Assembly (NCBI GenBank): GCA_028282805.1 | Contig: JANQHD010000023.1 | Location: forward strand, 62,001-126,000 | Origin: Phycisphaeraceae bacterium | GTDB taxonomy: Bacteria > Planctomycetota > Phycisphaerae > Phycisphaerales > Zrk34 | DNA length: 64,000 nt | Reading direction: 5' to 3' | Part shown: in pieces, positions 37,201-45,714 of the stretch | How the letters are laid out: each line of letters starts with the position of its first letter | How positions within the stretch are numbered: the first letter of the stretch is position 1 | Translations under genes and position numbers: made by a program | The notes under the pieces: generated by a model | Database searches by the model: none | What the model saw: the letters and a program-made list of their open reading frames with translations, nothing else | What the model was told of the DNA's origin: nothing

Positions 37201-37320
37201 CTGGGGTCGCGTTTCGGCATGGCCGTCAGCGCCCCGGGCGCCCCCGCCGTGCCCGAGCCGGGCGTATGGGCCTTGGCGGCGCTGGGCGCAGTGTCGCTGG
37301 CACGCCGACGGCGCGCGTGA
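34261..37320 (+). CDS. Matrixin-like zinc metalloprotease with passenger-like repeats, dockerin and PEP-CTERM
   Basis: A 1019-residue exported protein. The start at 34261 has GGAAGG seven bases upstream; an ATG at 34246 lies before it. After the signal peptide comes a metzincin catalytic domain with HEAGHGLGISH (His189, His193, His199) and a Met-turn (FLMEPS). Next are about 600 residues of beta-helix-like repeats of the autotransporter-associated type (NSYSGNTTINAGTMIISG, AYTGTTTVDNDTTLNLNG). An odd His/Cys-rich insert (THSASCECGCHAEQH) lies near residue 700. Two calcium-loop dockerin-like units (GDANGDGQVTIFDLN, GDFNYDGQVTLIDLN) and a PEP-CTERM signal with Arg tail close the protein. It is probably cell-surface anchored. 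The C-terminal module is shared with the gene at 49638. Confidence 0.88.
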   Translation: MQNRWNHRMLWGIALTLMLTHSASGYIAPDRWNNTATNGGTGSKGTPVTVTWSLADDGTQVAGGDGHRPSDMIAWLDANMGAGPGGSNYTLRPWFWLFEDSFDRISELSGVTYVYEDDDDGVNWSSNNKGNLNVRGDVRIGGKTWGSSTNVLASNFFPDHGDMQLNTDKTGFYFNSGSNYRRFRNVVMHEAGHGLGISHVESNNAGFLMEPSISTAFDGPQLDDILALHRNYGDSHEKNGGNDVYFNATPLGTLTDANNLVIGTRGDSTFVNASHTDFISIDDNSDNDYLSFTVNEAIEVTLDLTPKGATYNVGPQDGTQSSFDASALSDLTLRLYDTNGTSLLETANLGGIGAGESITRVLDPGTYYARVSGTADNIQLYQLALSGTEVAPDELVWFGFMSAAWDVQGQDNFKENGLLTDFNNGDNVTFNDTATYFTLSVFEDVAPGRVTIDAVNDYTFVGNHAIVGTGELVKNNTNTFDLKTDGNSYSGNTTINAGTMIISGDANAMVSAITINPGGTLVMDATDAATMASTFTVNPGGTLQIGTLGSDANLFPDSPAALVNEGAVVVLDTESISNMTGTGVLQVDHETALLSSNASFHGEITVNGSAVARPTNDTGLGSTAGSTTLNDGGTLHVDSTMTLSENISLNGTGGTVLVDNGASATLDGAINTIGGTPLAPGDPAAVMYQQAYGHTHSASCECGCHAEQHGESETTANDLTLNVAAGSALAVSADIAIGAGSVTVTGGGSVTVSSIDNAYTGTTTVDNDTTLNLNGRTGVGATTVQGGGLLTGGGTVAGDLVVATDGVVQPAGARNNGGVFAPQASGADFPLVVSGSYTQQAGGTLEVELLNASIFDRMNVAGDAMLGGALSIIQEASLTPGDAYEVLAANTLAGQFDQTQITGYEIDADHAVAVLYEDIDTDTIADTVRLYATLYGDANGDGQVTIFDLNRLGQNFGTGTNWQQGDFNYDGQVTLIDLNLLGSRFGMAVSAPGAPAVPEPGVWALAALGAVSLARRRRA

Positions 37321-37426
37321 TTTATACGCCGGGCCCACCGTTTTGTATTTATTTTTGCCGAGGGGCGTGCGATAATATGTCGCGTGTGTGGACATCGAGA
37401 GAGTACCCGATTCTCCGAGGTGAACC

Positions 37427-38611
37427 ATGTTCAGGATCAGCGCCCTTGCCTGCGTGATCGCGACGGCCTTGTCGGCTGCGCCCACCGCCAGCGCCCAGGT
37501 CACGCTCGACATCGAGTTCGATGAGACGTTTACGCTAAGCCCGCCGATCGCTGCGGTCGTCGGCCTGCCCGCCGGCGACTACGACCGGTACTTGGCGGTC
37601 CTCTATTCCGACATCGGGGCGGTGACCTCCCTGGCGCTGCCGTTTGTCGGTGAGTTCGCCGTGCCCACGATCGCCAACAAGCAGTTCACCGACAACACCG
37701 ACCTGCTGTTCGTCACCGACTCGTTTGTCCCGGACGCGTTTTACGTGGTGCCCGAGGGCGAGCAACCGCTGGCCGTCGGCATCGTGGACGAGGGGGCCGT
37801 TCTGTCCGCGGCGTTCACGCTCCAAGGCGACCGATCGATCCTTCCCGACGGCGGCCGTTCCACCGTGGCGGTCCTGACCGTTCCCTCCGGTAGCCCCGCC
37901 CCAATGCTCACCACGACCTCCATCACGACGTTTGTCAGCGGCGGGTACTTAAAGGATTACCACGAGAAGCCCCAGGCCGTCGTCGACCCCGGCGGCCCCG
38001 GCACCGAGGATCGCTTTCAGGTGGACATCGTGTCCGACGATTACGCCGACGTACCGACCGCGATCGAGCCGTCGTTGGTCGCGGCCACCGACAACATGGA
38101 CATGACCTTCACCGACGTCGGTGGCGCATACGGCCTGGGGCGGTTGACCGGCAGCGCCTACGTCGAGGTCGGCTTCCTCGGCGGCGTGGTCCCCGGCGGG
38201 CAACACCAGATGGTGCACATGGCGTTCCAAACCAACTTCCTCAACGACATCTCCGAGGGCGGCTTCGCGCGCGGCGAGTTCGCCGACGGCTCGATGGTGA
38301 TGCTCCTCAACCAGGGCGCCGACCAGAGCCAGACCGTGATCTCCGGTGACATCCTCTCGCTGACGCTCGTGCAGGCCGAAGACGCAGCAGGCACCGAGTA
38401 CCTGCACGGCACCGGCACGCTCGGCAACGTCCAAGGCATCGTCGGCGATTCCGACGAGTTCGAGTTCACGCTGTACCTGCAACCGGTGGGCGAGATGCCG
38501 AGCGACTTCAGCCGGGGCTTCGCCGCGACCGGTGCGCTGCGCGTGCCCGAGCCGGGCGCGTTGGCGCTGCTGGCGCTGGGCGCGCTGACGCTGGGGCGCC
38601 GCCGGCGGTAG
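37427..38611 (+). CDS. PEP-CTERM protein
   Basis: A 394-residue exported protein. The signal peptide (ALACVIATALSAAPTASA) starts at the ATG at 37427, preceded by GAGGTGAA. The mature part is beta-rich without a known domain. It includes the His/Met-rich stretch GGQHQMVHMAFQTN. The C terminus has VPEPGALALLALGALTLG followed by four Arg. It follows the matrixin gene by 106 bp in the same direction, so common regulation is possible. Function unknown. Confidence 0.85.
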   Translation: MFRISALACVIATALSAAPTASAQVTLDIEFDETFTLSPPIAAVVGLPAGDYDRYLAVLYSDIGAVTSLALPFVGEFAVPTIANKQFTDNTDLLFVTDSFVPDAFYVVPEGEQPLAVGIVDEGAVLSAAFTLQGDRSILPDGGRSTVAVLTVPSGSPAPMLTTTSITTFVSGGYLKDYHEKPQAVVDPGGPGTEDRFQVDIVSDDYADVPTAIEPSLVAATDNMDMTFTDVGGAYGLGRLTGSAYVEVGFLGGVVPGGQHQMVHMAFQTNFLNDISEGGFARGEFADGSMVMLLNQGADQSQTVISGDILSLTLVQAEDAAGTEYLHGTGTLGNVQGIVGDSDEFEFTLYLQPVGEMPSDFSRGFAATGALRVPEPGALALLALGALTLGRRRR

Positions 38612-38842
38612 CGTCAAGCGGGCGACCGCTGTTTATCCTTGACCGGGCGCGACAGCTGTCATTAAGGTTGTGTTTATCGGGTGGAAGGTGCCCTATCCGA
38701 CGGCGATCGCCGTCCCGCGCACAGAGAGACACCATCTCGGGGAAGCGACGAGAGACCGGATGAGGCGCAGCGCGTTGCTGCGCTGCCGTTGTCTTGTGTC
38801 GCCGGCCGTCGGGCCCGCGGCCCGTTGCTATGGAGGTCCGTT
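38612..38842 (+). other. Intergenic leader before the third PEP-CTERM gene
   Basis: 231 bp without a convincing gene. Short inverted repeats (GACGGCGATCGCCGTC near 38699-38714; GCAGCGCGTTGCTGCGCTGC near 38766-38785) could form leader hairpins ahead of the GGAGG site at 38832. No known regulatory RNA was recognised. Confidence 0.4.
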
Positions 38843-39481
38843 ATGCGCCGCTCTTCGATCACCCTTTTCGCCGTCGTCGTGTTCACGCTCGCCGCTCAGC
38901 AGGCTTTCGCCGCGGTCGTCACCCCGCCGCCGAACCCCACCGCGTCGGGCCCGGGCCTGATCAGCATGTCCTACAACAACACGTACACCAACACGCCCAA
39001 CAACGACAACGTCGCGGTGTCCGACAACCTGCTGCACGCGTGGCAGAAGGACTTTGGCTCGATCGACTACATCGACATCGACTTCCGCGTCACCGACTCC
39101 GGCGGCACGACCGAGTACCTGTTCCGCGAGGGCGTCAATAACTCGACGGGCATCGACTGGACCGACTACCACCTGATCCTCGGCTTCGGCACCGGCGCGT
39201 CGTTCGTGCCCTCGACGCCGGGCGACGGGCTCGACTTCGATTCGCCCGACCAGGATTCGCTGTACGACTTCGGGCCGTTCACGACGCTGACGATCACGGA
39301 GGACACGATCGACGCCGAGGGCGGCATCTTCCCGTATCTCAGTTTCTTCGAGTTCTACTTCCCCATCGACGTGCCCGACGGCATCACGCAGTTCACGATC
39401 CGCCAGCTGCCGACGATCCCCGAGCCCACCTCGCTCGCCCTGCTGGCGCTGGCCGGCGTGGCGCTGGTGCGCCGGCGCTGA
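38843..39481 (+). CDS. PEP-CTERM protein
   Basis: A 212-residue exported protein. The ATG at 38843 has GGAGG six bases upstream and starts a signal peptide (ITLFAVVVFTLAAQQAFA). The mature domain is beta-rich, acidic and Thr/Asn-rich (NNTYTNTPNNDNVAVSDN), with no recognised family. The C terminus has IPEPTSLALLALAGVALV plus three Arg. The open frame upstream to 38681 has no signal sequence and is rejected. A family B palindromic unit follows immediately after the stop. Confidence 0.85.
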   Translation: MRRSSITLFAVVVFTLAAQQAFAAVVTPPPNPTASGPGLISMSYNNTYTNTPNNDNVAVSDNLLHAWQKDFGSIDYIDIDFRVTDSGGTTEYLFREGVNNSTGIDWTDYHLILGFGTGASFVPSTPGDGLDFDSPDQDSLYDFGPFTTLTITEDTIDAEGGIFPYLSFFEFYFPIDVPDGITQFTIRQLPTIPEPTSLALLALAGVALVRRR

Positions 39482-39485
39482 ATGA

Positions 39486-39603
39486 GCGAGCCGGCTCGTG
39501 CCGAGCCGGCCCGTCGTGGGTTTCAACCTTGTCGCGCCGCAAACCAGCGGCGTGTGATCCGCACCGACCTTCACGGGCCGGGCCGACACGGCCCGGCTCG
39601 CTT
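39486..39603. repeat. Family B palindromic unit
   Basis: The left arm GCGAGCCGGCTCGTGCCGAG... (39486-39518) is complementary with few mismatches to the right arm ...CGACACGGCCCGGCTCGCTTT (39572-39603). Each arm is itself partly palindromic. It starts 5 bp after the stop codon of the preceding PEP-CTERM gene. The rest of the 320-bp gap to 39801 shows no gene. Confidence 0.85.
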
Positions 39604-39801
39604 TCGTTTTGCACGGACGGGTTGACGGTTGTGACGGCTGTAACGGTTGCGCGGGGGCGGCGGGGGTTAATCGGCAAACCCTGCGCGCGATCGCTTGCCC
39701 GGGGCCGGCGGGTGGTGCTTATTACCGTCGGTAGTAACCGAGAGAGTTCGCAAATCCACGAGAGAGATTACAAACCCATTTGATCAGCGAGGGGAAGAAA
39801 G

Positions 39802-40491
39802 ATGAGCGCAACGAAATGGCTGTCGGCCTTGGTTATCGCGATCGCGGGCGGTAGCGCCCACGCCGCGACGCTGGTGATCGACTTCAACACCGACGGGGCC
39901 GGCGATCCGATCGCGGCCGGGCAGATGATCGACGACGAGTACGGCGTGCTGGGCATCACGATCAGCGCCGACAACGCGCGGTCCGGGCACCCCGACGAGG
40001 CGATCGCGTTCGACTCGGGCAACCCGACGGGCGGCGACCGCGACCTGGCCACGCCGGTCAGCGGCACCGTGGTCGGCACGGACAACGAGCCGCTGGGCAA
40101 CCTGTTGATCATCGCCGAGGACCTCGGGGGCGCTGAAGCCGACAGCATCGTCGACGACCCGGACGACGAGGCGCGCGGCGGGACGCTGTTCTTCCTGTTC
40201 GACTTCGTGCAGAACACCGACGGCTCGGTCGTGCTGGTCGACATCGAAGAATCCGGCGGCACCGTCGAGTTCCTCCTCGACGGCAACCCGGTCGACACGA
40301 TCGCCATCCCGGCGCTGAACAACAACTCGGTGCAGGAGCTGGCGTTCGGCGAGACGGAGTTCGACGAGATGCGGCTGCACTTCACCGGCAGCGGCGCGTC
40401 GGGCCCGCTGACGCTGACGAACTACATCCCCGAGCCGGCGAGCATGATGCTGCTCGGCCTCGGCGGCCTGGCGCTGCTGCGTCGGCGGTAA
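39802..40491 (+). CDS. PEP-CTERM protein
   Basis: A 229-residue exported protein starting at the ATG at 39802 after GAGGGGAAG. Signal peptide: LSALVIAIAGGSAHA. The mature part begins TLVIDFNTDGAG and is acidic and beta-rich (DYKDD-like Asp/Glu runs, EFLLDGNPVDTI), a layout seen in many planctomycete PEP-CTERM proteins. The end is IPEPASMMLLGLGGLALL and three Arg. It is followed by a family B unit that contains a terminator hairpin. Function unknown. Confidence 0.85.
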   Translation: MSATKWLSALVIAIAGGSAHAATLVIDFNTDGAGDPIAAGQMIDDEYGVLGITISADNARSGHPDEAIAFDSGNPTGGDRDLATPVSGTVVGTDNEPLGNLLIIAEDLGGAEADSIVDDPDDEARGGTLFFLFDFVQNTDGSVVLVDIEESGGTVEFLLDGNPVDTIAIPALNNNSVQELAFGETEFDEMRLHFTGSGASGPLTLTNYIPEPASMMLLGLGGLALLRRR

Positions 40492-40501
40492 GCAAACGAA
40501 A

Positions 40502-40619
40502 AGCGAGCCGGCTCGTACCGAGCCGGCCCGTCGGAAGTGATCATCAAGTCGCGCCGCGCATCCGCGGCGCGACTTTTTCTTGCGCCCCACGGGCCGGGCC
40601 GACACGGCCCGGCTCGCTA
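40502..40619. repeat. Family B palindromic unit containing a terminator
   Basis: Left arm 40502-40532 and right arm 40587-40619 match the unit at 39486. The middle is replaced by a perfect stem-loop plus T run. It starts 11 bp after the PEP-CTERM stop and ends just before the truncated ATP-grasp gene. Confidence 0.85.
40548..40578 (+). terminator. Rho-independent terminator
   Basis: The stem GTCGCGCCGCG (40548-40558) pairs with CGCGGCGCGAC (40563-40573), followed by TTTTT. It ends the PEP-CTERM gene at 39802-40491. Confidence 0.85.
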
Positions 40620-40625
40620 ACACGG

Positions 40626-40991
40626 CTATCGGACCGGCAACCACTTGGCGTCGTGATCCGATACACAACCTTGTTTCAAACTCGCACGGCGGATCACGTC
40701 CAGCACCCGGCGTGCCTCGGCCAATGTCATGAAGCGCACCTCACGTCGCAACCATTCGCGAGGGATCGTAGTCAGCCAATCAAACGGCGGCTCGATCATC
40801 GCCAGGCCAAGCGTGTCGGCGACCACCGCGGCAAACAGCGGTTCGCCGTATAGCACGGGACCCGAATCGCGCAGCGAATCGGGGGCGCGCCATCCTTGCA
40901 GCCGTTCAACACCCCACCCCGCTTCGGCCGCGGCTTTGCGAACCCGGTTCGTGTCTTCCGTGTAACGTGGCGGCAGTACAAGTGTTGGCAT
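40626..40991 (-). pseudogene. Truncated ATP-grasp-type protein (N-terminal fragment)
   Basis: A 121-residue frame from the ATG at 40991. PTLVLPPRYTEDTNRVRKAA, then GWGVERLQGWRAPDSLRD, LYGEPLFAAVVADTLGLAMIE and WLRREVRFMTLAEAR, resembles the N-terminal pre-grasp domain of a family of ATP-grasp proteins of about 280 residues. The similarity fades after EARRV. The frame ends at 40626, 7 bp from the family B palindromic unit, exactly where the ATP-binding part should begin. It is probably a gene remnant cut by repeat insertion or deletion. A genuine short protein cannot be excluded. Family recognition is from memory of the motif pattern. Confidence 0.5.
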
Positions 40992-41171
40992 GAGTACCCC
41001 CATAATCAGGAAGCCGCATGATACACAGATCAAGTAACCGCAGTGCACCTGCCACCGGGCGAATATGTGCCCGGCGTGGCTGGGGGCGTAACGCCACGTC
41101 GTGACGAGTTGAATAAGCGCTCCCCTGCGGGTCGCGGCTAAACAGCAACCAACTCGATCTCGCGTTCGCGA

Positions 41172-42083
41172 TCACATCGGCGGCGGGGTCATGCCCTTGT
41201 TGGGTAGCGGGGGCAGGTTGTCGATGTGGTTGCGGATGAAGTCGGCGCACTGTTCCTTGGTGTAGCCGGCGTCGAGGCAGGCGCGGAGGAACCGGTCGTT
41301 GACCTGGCGTCGCCATTGTCGGGCGGCGTCTGAGCCGGCGAGGTTCATCGCGGCGGCGCGGGTCATGCCGGCGGTGGGGTTGGAGGCCTTGCCGGGGCCC
41401 TTGGTGGTGACCATGCCGCGTGCGGTGTTGGCGATCGCGGTGGCGCGTTGGCCGGGGTCTTGCTGGTTGCCTTTGACCTGCTGGTTGGCCGAGAGCTTGG
41501 TGGCGAGGCCGAGCTTGTTGACCTTGTTGGCGATGGCGTTGGCCTTGTTGGTCGGCGCGCCGGTGATGGTGGCGGGCCCGTCGTAGCAGCCGAACGTGCC
41601 GGCGGTGCCGCGGACGGCGGCGACGTTGGTGGGCGAAGCGATCTGGAAGTCGTTGACGAGGCCGACGTGTTGGACGTCGAAGTCGATCTTGCCGAACTTC
41701 ACGCCGAGGTAGGTGCGGAGGGTCTGGGCGTCGGCGTCGTGTTCGAGTTGGCCGATGGTCATCTGGGTGAGGCGCTGGACGACGACGTCGGCGTTGGGCC
41801 CGAGGCTGAGGGCGACGCTGCCGCGCACGCCGGTGCGGATCTCGGCGCCGACGGGCAGCACCTGGCCGGCTTCGAGGTTCTGCCACTCGGCGTTTTCATC
41901 GGGGCGGAACATCGCCTTGCCCTCGACGGCGCGCACGGTGGTCTGCATGACCGGCGGCGGCGCGGGCTCGGTTTCGATCGGCGCAGCTTCGTCGGACGCA
42001 TCCGCAGCGGGCGCGGCTTGTTCCTGCGCCAGCGCGGCGGTCGTCATCAGCATCAAACACCAAACAGTGAAGTGCAACCGCAT
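41172..42083 (-). CDS. FecR-domain exported protein
   Basis: A 303-residue exported protein with signal peptide (FTVWCLMLMTTAALA) from the ATG at 42083. An Ala/Pro/Glu-rich linker is followed by a FecR domain: VRAVEGKAMFRPDENAEWQN, then GQVLPVGAEIRTGVRGSVAL and DFQIASPTNVAAVRGTAG. The C-terminal 100 residues are basic and Asn/Gln-rich (NKANAIANKVNKLG, NQQVKGNQQDPGQ) with no known fold. In planctomycetes such domains occur in envelope proteins not tied to iron signalling; no sigma factor or TonB receptor is adjacent here. It lies 32 bp downstream of the methyltransferase, probably in the same operon. Confidence 0.8.
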   Translation of the reverse strand: MRLHFTVWCLMLMTTAALAQEQAAPAADASDEAAPIETEPAPPPVMQTTVRAVEGKAMFRPDENAEWQNLEAGQVLPVGAEIRTGVRGSVALSLGPNADVVVQRLTQMTIGQLEHDADAQTLRTYLGVKFGKIDFDVQHVGLVNDFQIASPTNVAAVRGTAGTFGCYDGPATITGAPTNKANAIANKVNKLGLATKLSANQQVKGNQQDPGQRATAIANTARGMVTTKGPGKASNPTAGMTRAAAMNLAGSDAARQWRRQVNDRFLRACLDAGYTKEQCADFIRNHIDNLPPLPNKGMTPPPM

Positions 42084-42115
42084 GTTCGGTTCCTTTTCTT
42101 TCCGCCCTGCCGGGC

Positions 42116-42865
42116 TTACGACCGCCGCCGGGCGACGACGAGCCAGTCCCACGGGTAGGGTTCGCGCAGCCAGCGCGGGGGCTTGGCGAACTCGGTGGTC
42201 CAATCGTACTCCACGCGTTGGACGGAATCGACATCGAAGCCCCACTCGCCGAGCGCCCAGCGGGTCTCGGCGGCGAGGTAGTGCTTGGTCGGCGCGCCGT
42301 CGAGGGGGACGATGCCCTCGAGCAGGTCGGCCCGTGCGTGCAGGCCGGCCTGTTTGGCATCGGACCGCGCCACACCGCGTTTGACGTTCCACGACACGTA
42401 GCGCTGGTTGACGTACAACGCCGACTCGAGCGCCGGCACGAGCAGCAGCAGCCGGCCGCCCTTTTTGACCCACCGCGCGAGGTTGGCGCCGATGGATTGC
42501 CGGGTGTTTCGGTCGGGCATGATCAGCACGTTCATGCAGAAGCCGACGTCGACGGGCTTTTCCAGCGTGCGTCTGTCGCGGGCGAGGTCGCCCTGCCGGA
42601 CGGTGGCGTTGGCGAGCTTGGCGATGCGCTTGCGCGCCGCGTCGAGCAGCTTGCGGGAGTGGTCGACGCCGACGACGCGCTCGAAGCGTTTGGCCAGGGC
42701 GGGCAGGTAATGGCCCGTGCCGCAACCGAAGTCGGCGCAGCTGCGCCGGCGGTTGGCCAGGCCGTCGATGGCGTCACCGATCACGCCGCTGCGGTCGGCG
42801 GCGAGCGAGTTGAGCACGCGCGCATCGTACACCCCCGCCAGCTTGTCCCAGTAAGTGCGGTCCAT
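42116..42865 (-). CDS. SAM-dependent class I methyltransferase
   Basis: A 249-residue Rossmann-fold methyltransferase. Motif I is CADFGCGTGHYLPALAK, the acidic end of strand 2 is VVGVDHSRKLLDAA, and motif II/post-II lies around VDVGFCMNVLIM and VKKGGRLLLLVPALES. The C-terminal region (WDWLVVARRRS) suits a small-molecule methyltransferase. The ATG at 42865 is chosen; the short upstream extension has no support. The substrate is unknown. Confidence 0.88.
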   Translation of the reverse strand: MDRTYWDKLAGVYDARVLNSLAADRSGVIGDAIDGLANRRRSCADFGCGTGHYLPALAKRFERVVGVDHSRKLLDAARKRIAKLANATVRQGDLARDRRTLEKPVDVGFCMNVLIMPDRNTRQSIGANLARWVKKGGRLLLLVPALESALYVNQRYVSWNVKRGVARSDAKQAGLHARADLLEGIVPLDGAPTKHYLAAETRWALGEWGFDVDSVQRVEYDWTTEFAKPPRWLREPYPWDWLVVARRRS

Positions 42866-42994
42866 GGCACAACTGAGCATCGGCTGTTTTCGCGATGCGC
42901 CGACAGGGCACGGTTATCGGGGCAACGGGAAAGGAAGAAGTCGGATCCGGACCTGCGCGGCGCTACGGTCCGGCTTGGAACCCGGAACCTGAAA

Positions 42995-43276
42995 CTACAC
43001 GAGGTCGTTGATGCGGCGGGCGAGTTCGAGGTCGTTTTCGGTGATGCCGCCGGCGTCGTGGGTGACCAGGTCGATCGTCACCGTGGCCCAGCAGTTCGAC
43101 CAGTCGGGGTGGTGGTTCATCGACTCGGCGACCAGCGCCACCCGGCTCATGAAACCGAACGCCTCGACGAAATCGGCGAACTGGTGCTGCCAGTGCAGCT
43201 TGCCGTCGGCCAGCGACCAGCCCGGCAACGATCCGAGCGCCCCGCGCACGCGATCCTCGGTGAGTTTGTCGGCCAT
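42995..43276 (-). CDS. phhB: Pterin-4a-carbinolamine dehydratase
   Basis: A 93-residue protein of the PCD/DCoH family. Key residues are in [17 protein letters not shown] (the catalytic His-His and the following Pro-Asp-Trp) and [18 protein letters not shown]. It recycles 4a-hydroxytetrahydropterin, normally with phenylalanine hydroxylase. No hydroxylase gene is nearby, as is often the case, and a role in molybdopterin metabolism has been proposed for orphan members. The frame is open much further upstream, but the ATG at 43276 gives the exact family length. Confidence 0.93.
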   Translation of the reverse strand: MADKLTEDRVRGALGSLPGWSLADGKLHWQHQFADFVEAFGFMSRVALVAESMNHHPDWSNCWATVTIDLVTHDAGGITENDLELARRINDLV

Positions 43277-43377
43277 GTTTGCGCTCCGGTGTGATTCGAT
43301 TCTAGGCGCGGCGCCACCGCGAAGCGAAACGCGCAAGGGTTGCGCAGCGTGGCGTGTGTTCAACTCGAAACAGGGTT

Positions 43378-44472
43378 TTACCAGCCGTTGCCGCACACAC
43401 CGATCGTGTAGCCGACCTGGCTTGTCGGCATGGGGGTGCTGCTCGTCGACGCCCCGCCGAGCAACGCCCGGGCCCGCCACTGCTGTTCGACCGAGCCCGA
43501 TTCGGCGGCTTGCTTGATCGACTCGCCCGACAGTTCCGCCAAGCCGGCGAGCATGACCTGCGCGGTCTCGCGGACGCGGTAGTCGTTGTGGTCGAGGTCG
43601 AGCACCAACTCGGCGGCGCGGGCCTCGGCCTGGGCGCGCGTGGTGTCGCTGAACGCCTTGGCCCAAGCCTCGGCTTCCAGCGCATCGTGGTCGACGCCGT
43701 CGCGCAGCCGCTGCACGACCAGCCGCTTGATGTGCACGCTGCCGAAGCTCACCGCCAGCCGGGGGTGGTGCGGCTTGGTGGGGTCGAAGTTCTCGGGCAG
43801 GGGCTGGTGGCGGTAGGGCACGCCGTTGATCAGGTGCGTCACGACCCCGTCGCGTACTTCCATGCGCAGGGTGCGGCGCTTTTTGAGCTGCCTGGTGTTT
43901 TCCGACTGGGCGAGCATCGGGCCGTTGATGTCGGAAATCAGCACCGCCTGGGCGGCGATCTGCTGTTGGTGGATGGCGAAGCCGCCGCCGGAATAGAACG
44001 GCACCGTCGACACGCCGTCGACGAACCGCACGAGGTTGATATGCAACGCGGGCGGCTGGCCGGGCTCGTTGACCGGTGGGGTGATTTTGGCGCCGTGGTA
44101 ATAATTCAAGGCTTGGCCGCGCACCTCGACCTCGATGGCGTAGTCGCCGGAGATCTCGACGCCCTTGAAGCTGAACGGCCGGGCGCGGTTGGCCAGGCCG
44201 TGCGCCTGCAAGACCTGTTGGTTGTCGACCTTGACGAGCGACAAGCCGCCCTGCCGCGCCGACCATCGGGCCATGTCACCCTTCTCGGTGGTTTCGGTGT
44301 GAGTCGTCTGCCAGCGCGCCTCGCGCAGGTGCTGGCGGTAGGTTTGCATCTGTGAAACAAGCTGCGCGTAGCCCGCCCGGCGCTGCTCGAAGCTGCTCGG
44401 CGCCGCACCGAACAGCGAGCCCGCAACCAAAGCCAAGGGCAACACACAAAACATGCAACGGTGTTTCGACAT
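43378..44472 (-). CDS. Exported protein of unknown function
   Basis: A 364-residue exported protein. Signal peptide [18 protein letters not shown] from the ATG at 44472. The middle has a lectin-like beta pattern ([49 protein letters not shown]) that loosely recalls DUF1080-type folds. The C-terminal part ([20 protein letters not shown]) resembles HEAT-like helices common in planctomycete proteins. No catalytic motif is identified. Confidence 0.65.
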   Translation of the reverse strand: MSKHRCMFCVLPLALVAGSLFGAAPSSFEQRRAGYAQLVSQMQTYRQHLREARWQTTHTETTEKGDMARWSARQGGLSLVKVDNQQVLQAHGLANRARPFSFKGVEISGDYAIEVEVRGQALNYYHGAKITPPVNEPGQPPALHINLVRFVDGVSTVPFYSGGGFAIHQQQIAAQAVLISDINGPMLAQSENTRQLKKRRTLRMEVRDGVVTHLINGVPYRHQPLPENFDPTKPHHPRLAVSFGSVHIKRLVVQRLRDGVDHDALEAEAWAKAFSDTTRAQAEARAAELVLDLDHNDYRVRETAQVMLAGLAELSGESIKQAAESGSVEQQWRARALLGGASTSSTPMPTSQVGYTIGVCGNGW

Positions 44473-44575
44473 CGACGCGTACCTCGGGCGAGCAAGTTGC
44501 TTCGCGCAGCCGGTGCTTAGACGCTCGGCCGGCCCCGCGGTTCATCAACATTTCCGCCCCACCGGATGATACGCC

Positions 44576-45565
44576 TCAATCGATGCTCACACCCAGTTTT
44601 TGCAGCAATTCGTCGAACTGATCGAGCGAGTAAAACTCGATGGCGAGCGTGCCCGAGCCCTTGCGCCGGCCGGACTTGAGGTGCACTTTGGTCTGCAACT
44701 GGGCGGCGATCTGCTTTTCAAGGTCCGATAAATGGGCCGCCCTGTTGGGGCGCTTCGGGCCCTGCGGCGAGGTGTCGGCGTTGAGCTTGCGCACCGCCGA
44801 CTCCAGCGCCCGCACCGACCAGCCGCCGGCGATCGCCTTCTGCGCCACCGCTTCGCGGGCCTCGAGATCGGTAATGCCCAGCAGCGCTCGGGCATGACCG
44901 CCGCTGAGCAGGTTCTGACGCACCGCCTGCTGGATTGATTCTGATAACTCAAGTAATCGTAAATAATTAGTTACCGTAGAACGCTCAACCCCCACCCTGC
45001 CGGCGACCTGGTCGTGGCTGAGGGCGAACTGGTCGACCAGGCCGCGGAAGGCGACCGCCCTTTCGATCGGGTCGAGGTCTTCGCGCTGAAGGTTCTCGAT
45101 CAAAGCCCACTCGGCCATCTGCCGGTCGGACAGCTCGCGGATGATCGCCGGGACCTTGCCGAGTTCCGCCAGGCCCGCCGCACGCCAGCGGCGCTCACCG
45201 GCGACGAGTTCGTACCGGCCGGGTTGATTGGTCGGCCGCACGACCACGGGCTGCATCAAGCCGTCCTGTCGGATCGACTCGGCCAACGACGCGAGCGCCC
45301 GCTCGTCGAAGTGCTCACGCGGCTGGTGCGGGTTCGGGGCCAACTGATCGACGCCCAAATACACCAACTCGCCCGCCAAAGGCTCGGCCGCCGGGGTTTG
45401 AATCGACTCAGCCGGCGCAGCCGCGCCGCCACCGGTGGGGGCGTCGGGGGCCGGCTGCGGGCTTGGCTCGGGCTCAACGGCCACCGGCACGGGGTCCATC
45501 GACACCAGGCTGCTCAGGCCGCGGCCGAGACGAGGCTTCTTACTCTTACTCTTGCTCTTTGACAC
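44576..45565 (-). CDS. parB: Chromosome partitioning protein ParB
   Basis: A 329-residue ParB/Spo0J. The start is a GTG at 45565 with AAGGAGG six bases upstream. It gives the usual basic N terminus (SKSKSKSKKPRLGRGLSSLV), followed by a Pro/Ala linker. The N-terminal CTP-binding domain includes LAPNPHQPREHFDERAL, LMQPVVVRP and the GERRWRA motif. The helix-turn-helix is ALSHDQVAGRVGVERSTV, and the dimerisation domain is at the C terminus. Two parS sites lie 65 and 134 bp upstream of the start. No parA is adjacent; the upstream 555 bp is noncoding. It would load on parS and organise the replication-origin region. Confidence 0.95.
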   Translation of the reverse strand: MSKSKSKSKKPRLGRGLSSLVSMDPVPVAVEPEPSPQPAPDAPTGGGAAAPAESIQTPAAEPLAGELVYLGVDQLAPNPHQPREHFDERALASLAESIRQDGLMQPVVVRPTNQPGRYELVAGERRWRAAGLAELGKVPAIIRELSDRQMAEWALIENLQREDLDPIERAVAFRGLVDQFALSHDQVAGRVGVERSTVTNYLRLLELSESIQQAVRQNLLSGGHARALLGITDLEAREAVAQKAIAGGWSVRALESAVRKLNADTSPQGPKRPNRAAHLSDLEKQIAAQLQTKVHLKSGRRKGSGTLAIEFYSLDQFDELLQKLGVSID

Positions 45566-45629
45566 GGGTCGCCTCCTTGCGCTCGAGGATTGGGCTATCA
45601 GTTTACGAACCCCGTCAACCCACCACAAG

Positions 45630-45645
45630 TGTTTCACGTGAAACC
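45630..45645. promoter_or_regulatory. parS site 1
   Basis: TGTTTCACGTGAAACC, 15 of 16 matches to the universal parS palindrome TGTTTCACGTGAAACA. It lies upstream of parB. Confidence 0.92.
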
Positions 45646-45698
45646 CCGGAACCCCCGGCCCCCCGGAATATGGGGCCGACACCAACGGACGACCGAAA

Positions 45699-45714
45699 TG
45701 TTTCACGTGAAACA
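45699..45714. promoter_or_regulatory. parS site 2
   Basis: TGTTTCACGTGAAACA, a perfect 16-bp parS. It is 69 bp from site 1, close to a whole number of helical turns apart. Confidence 0.96.
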
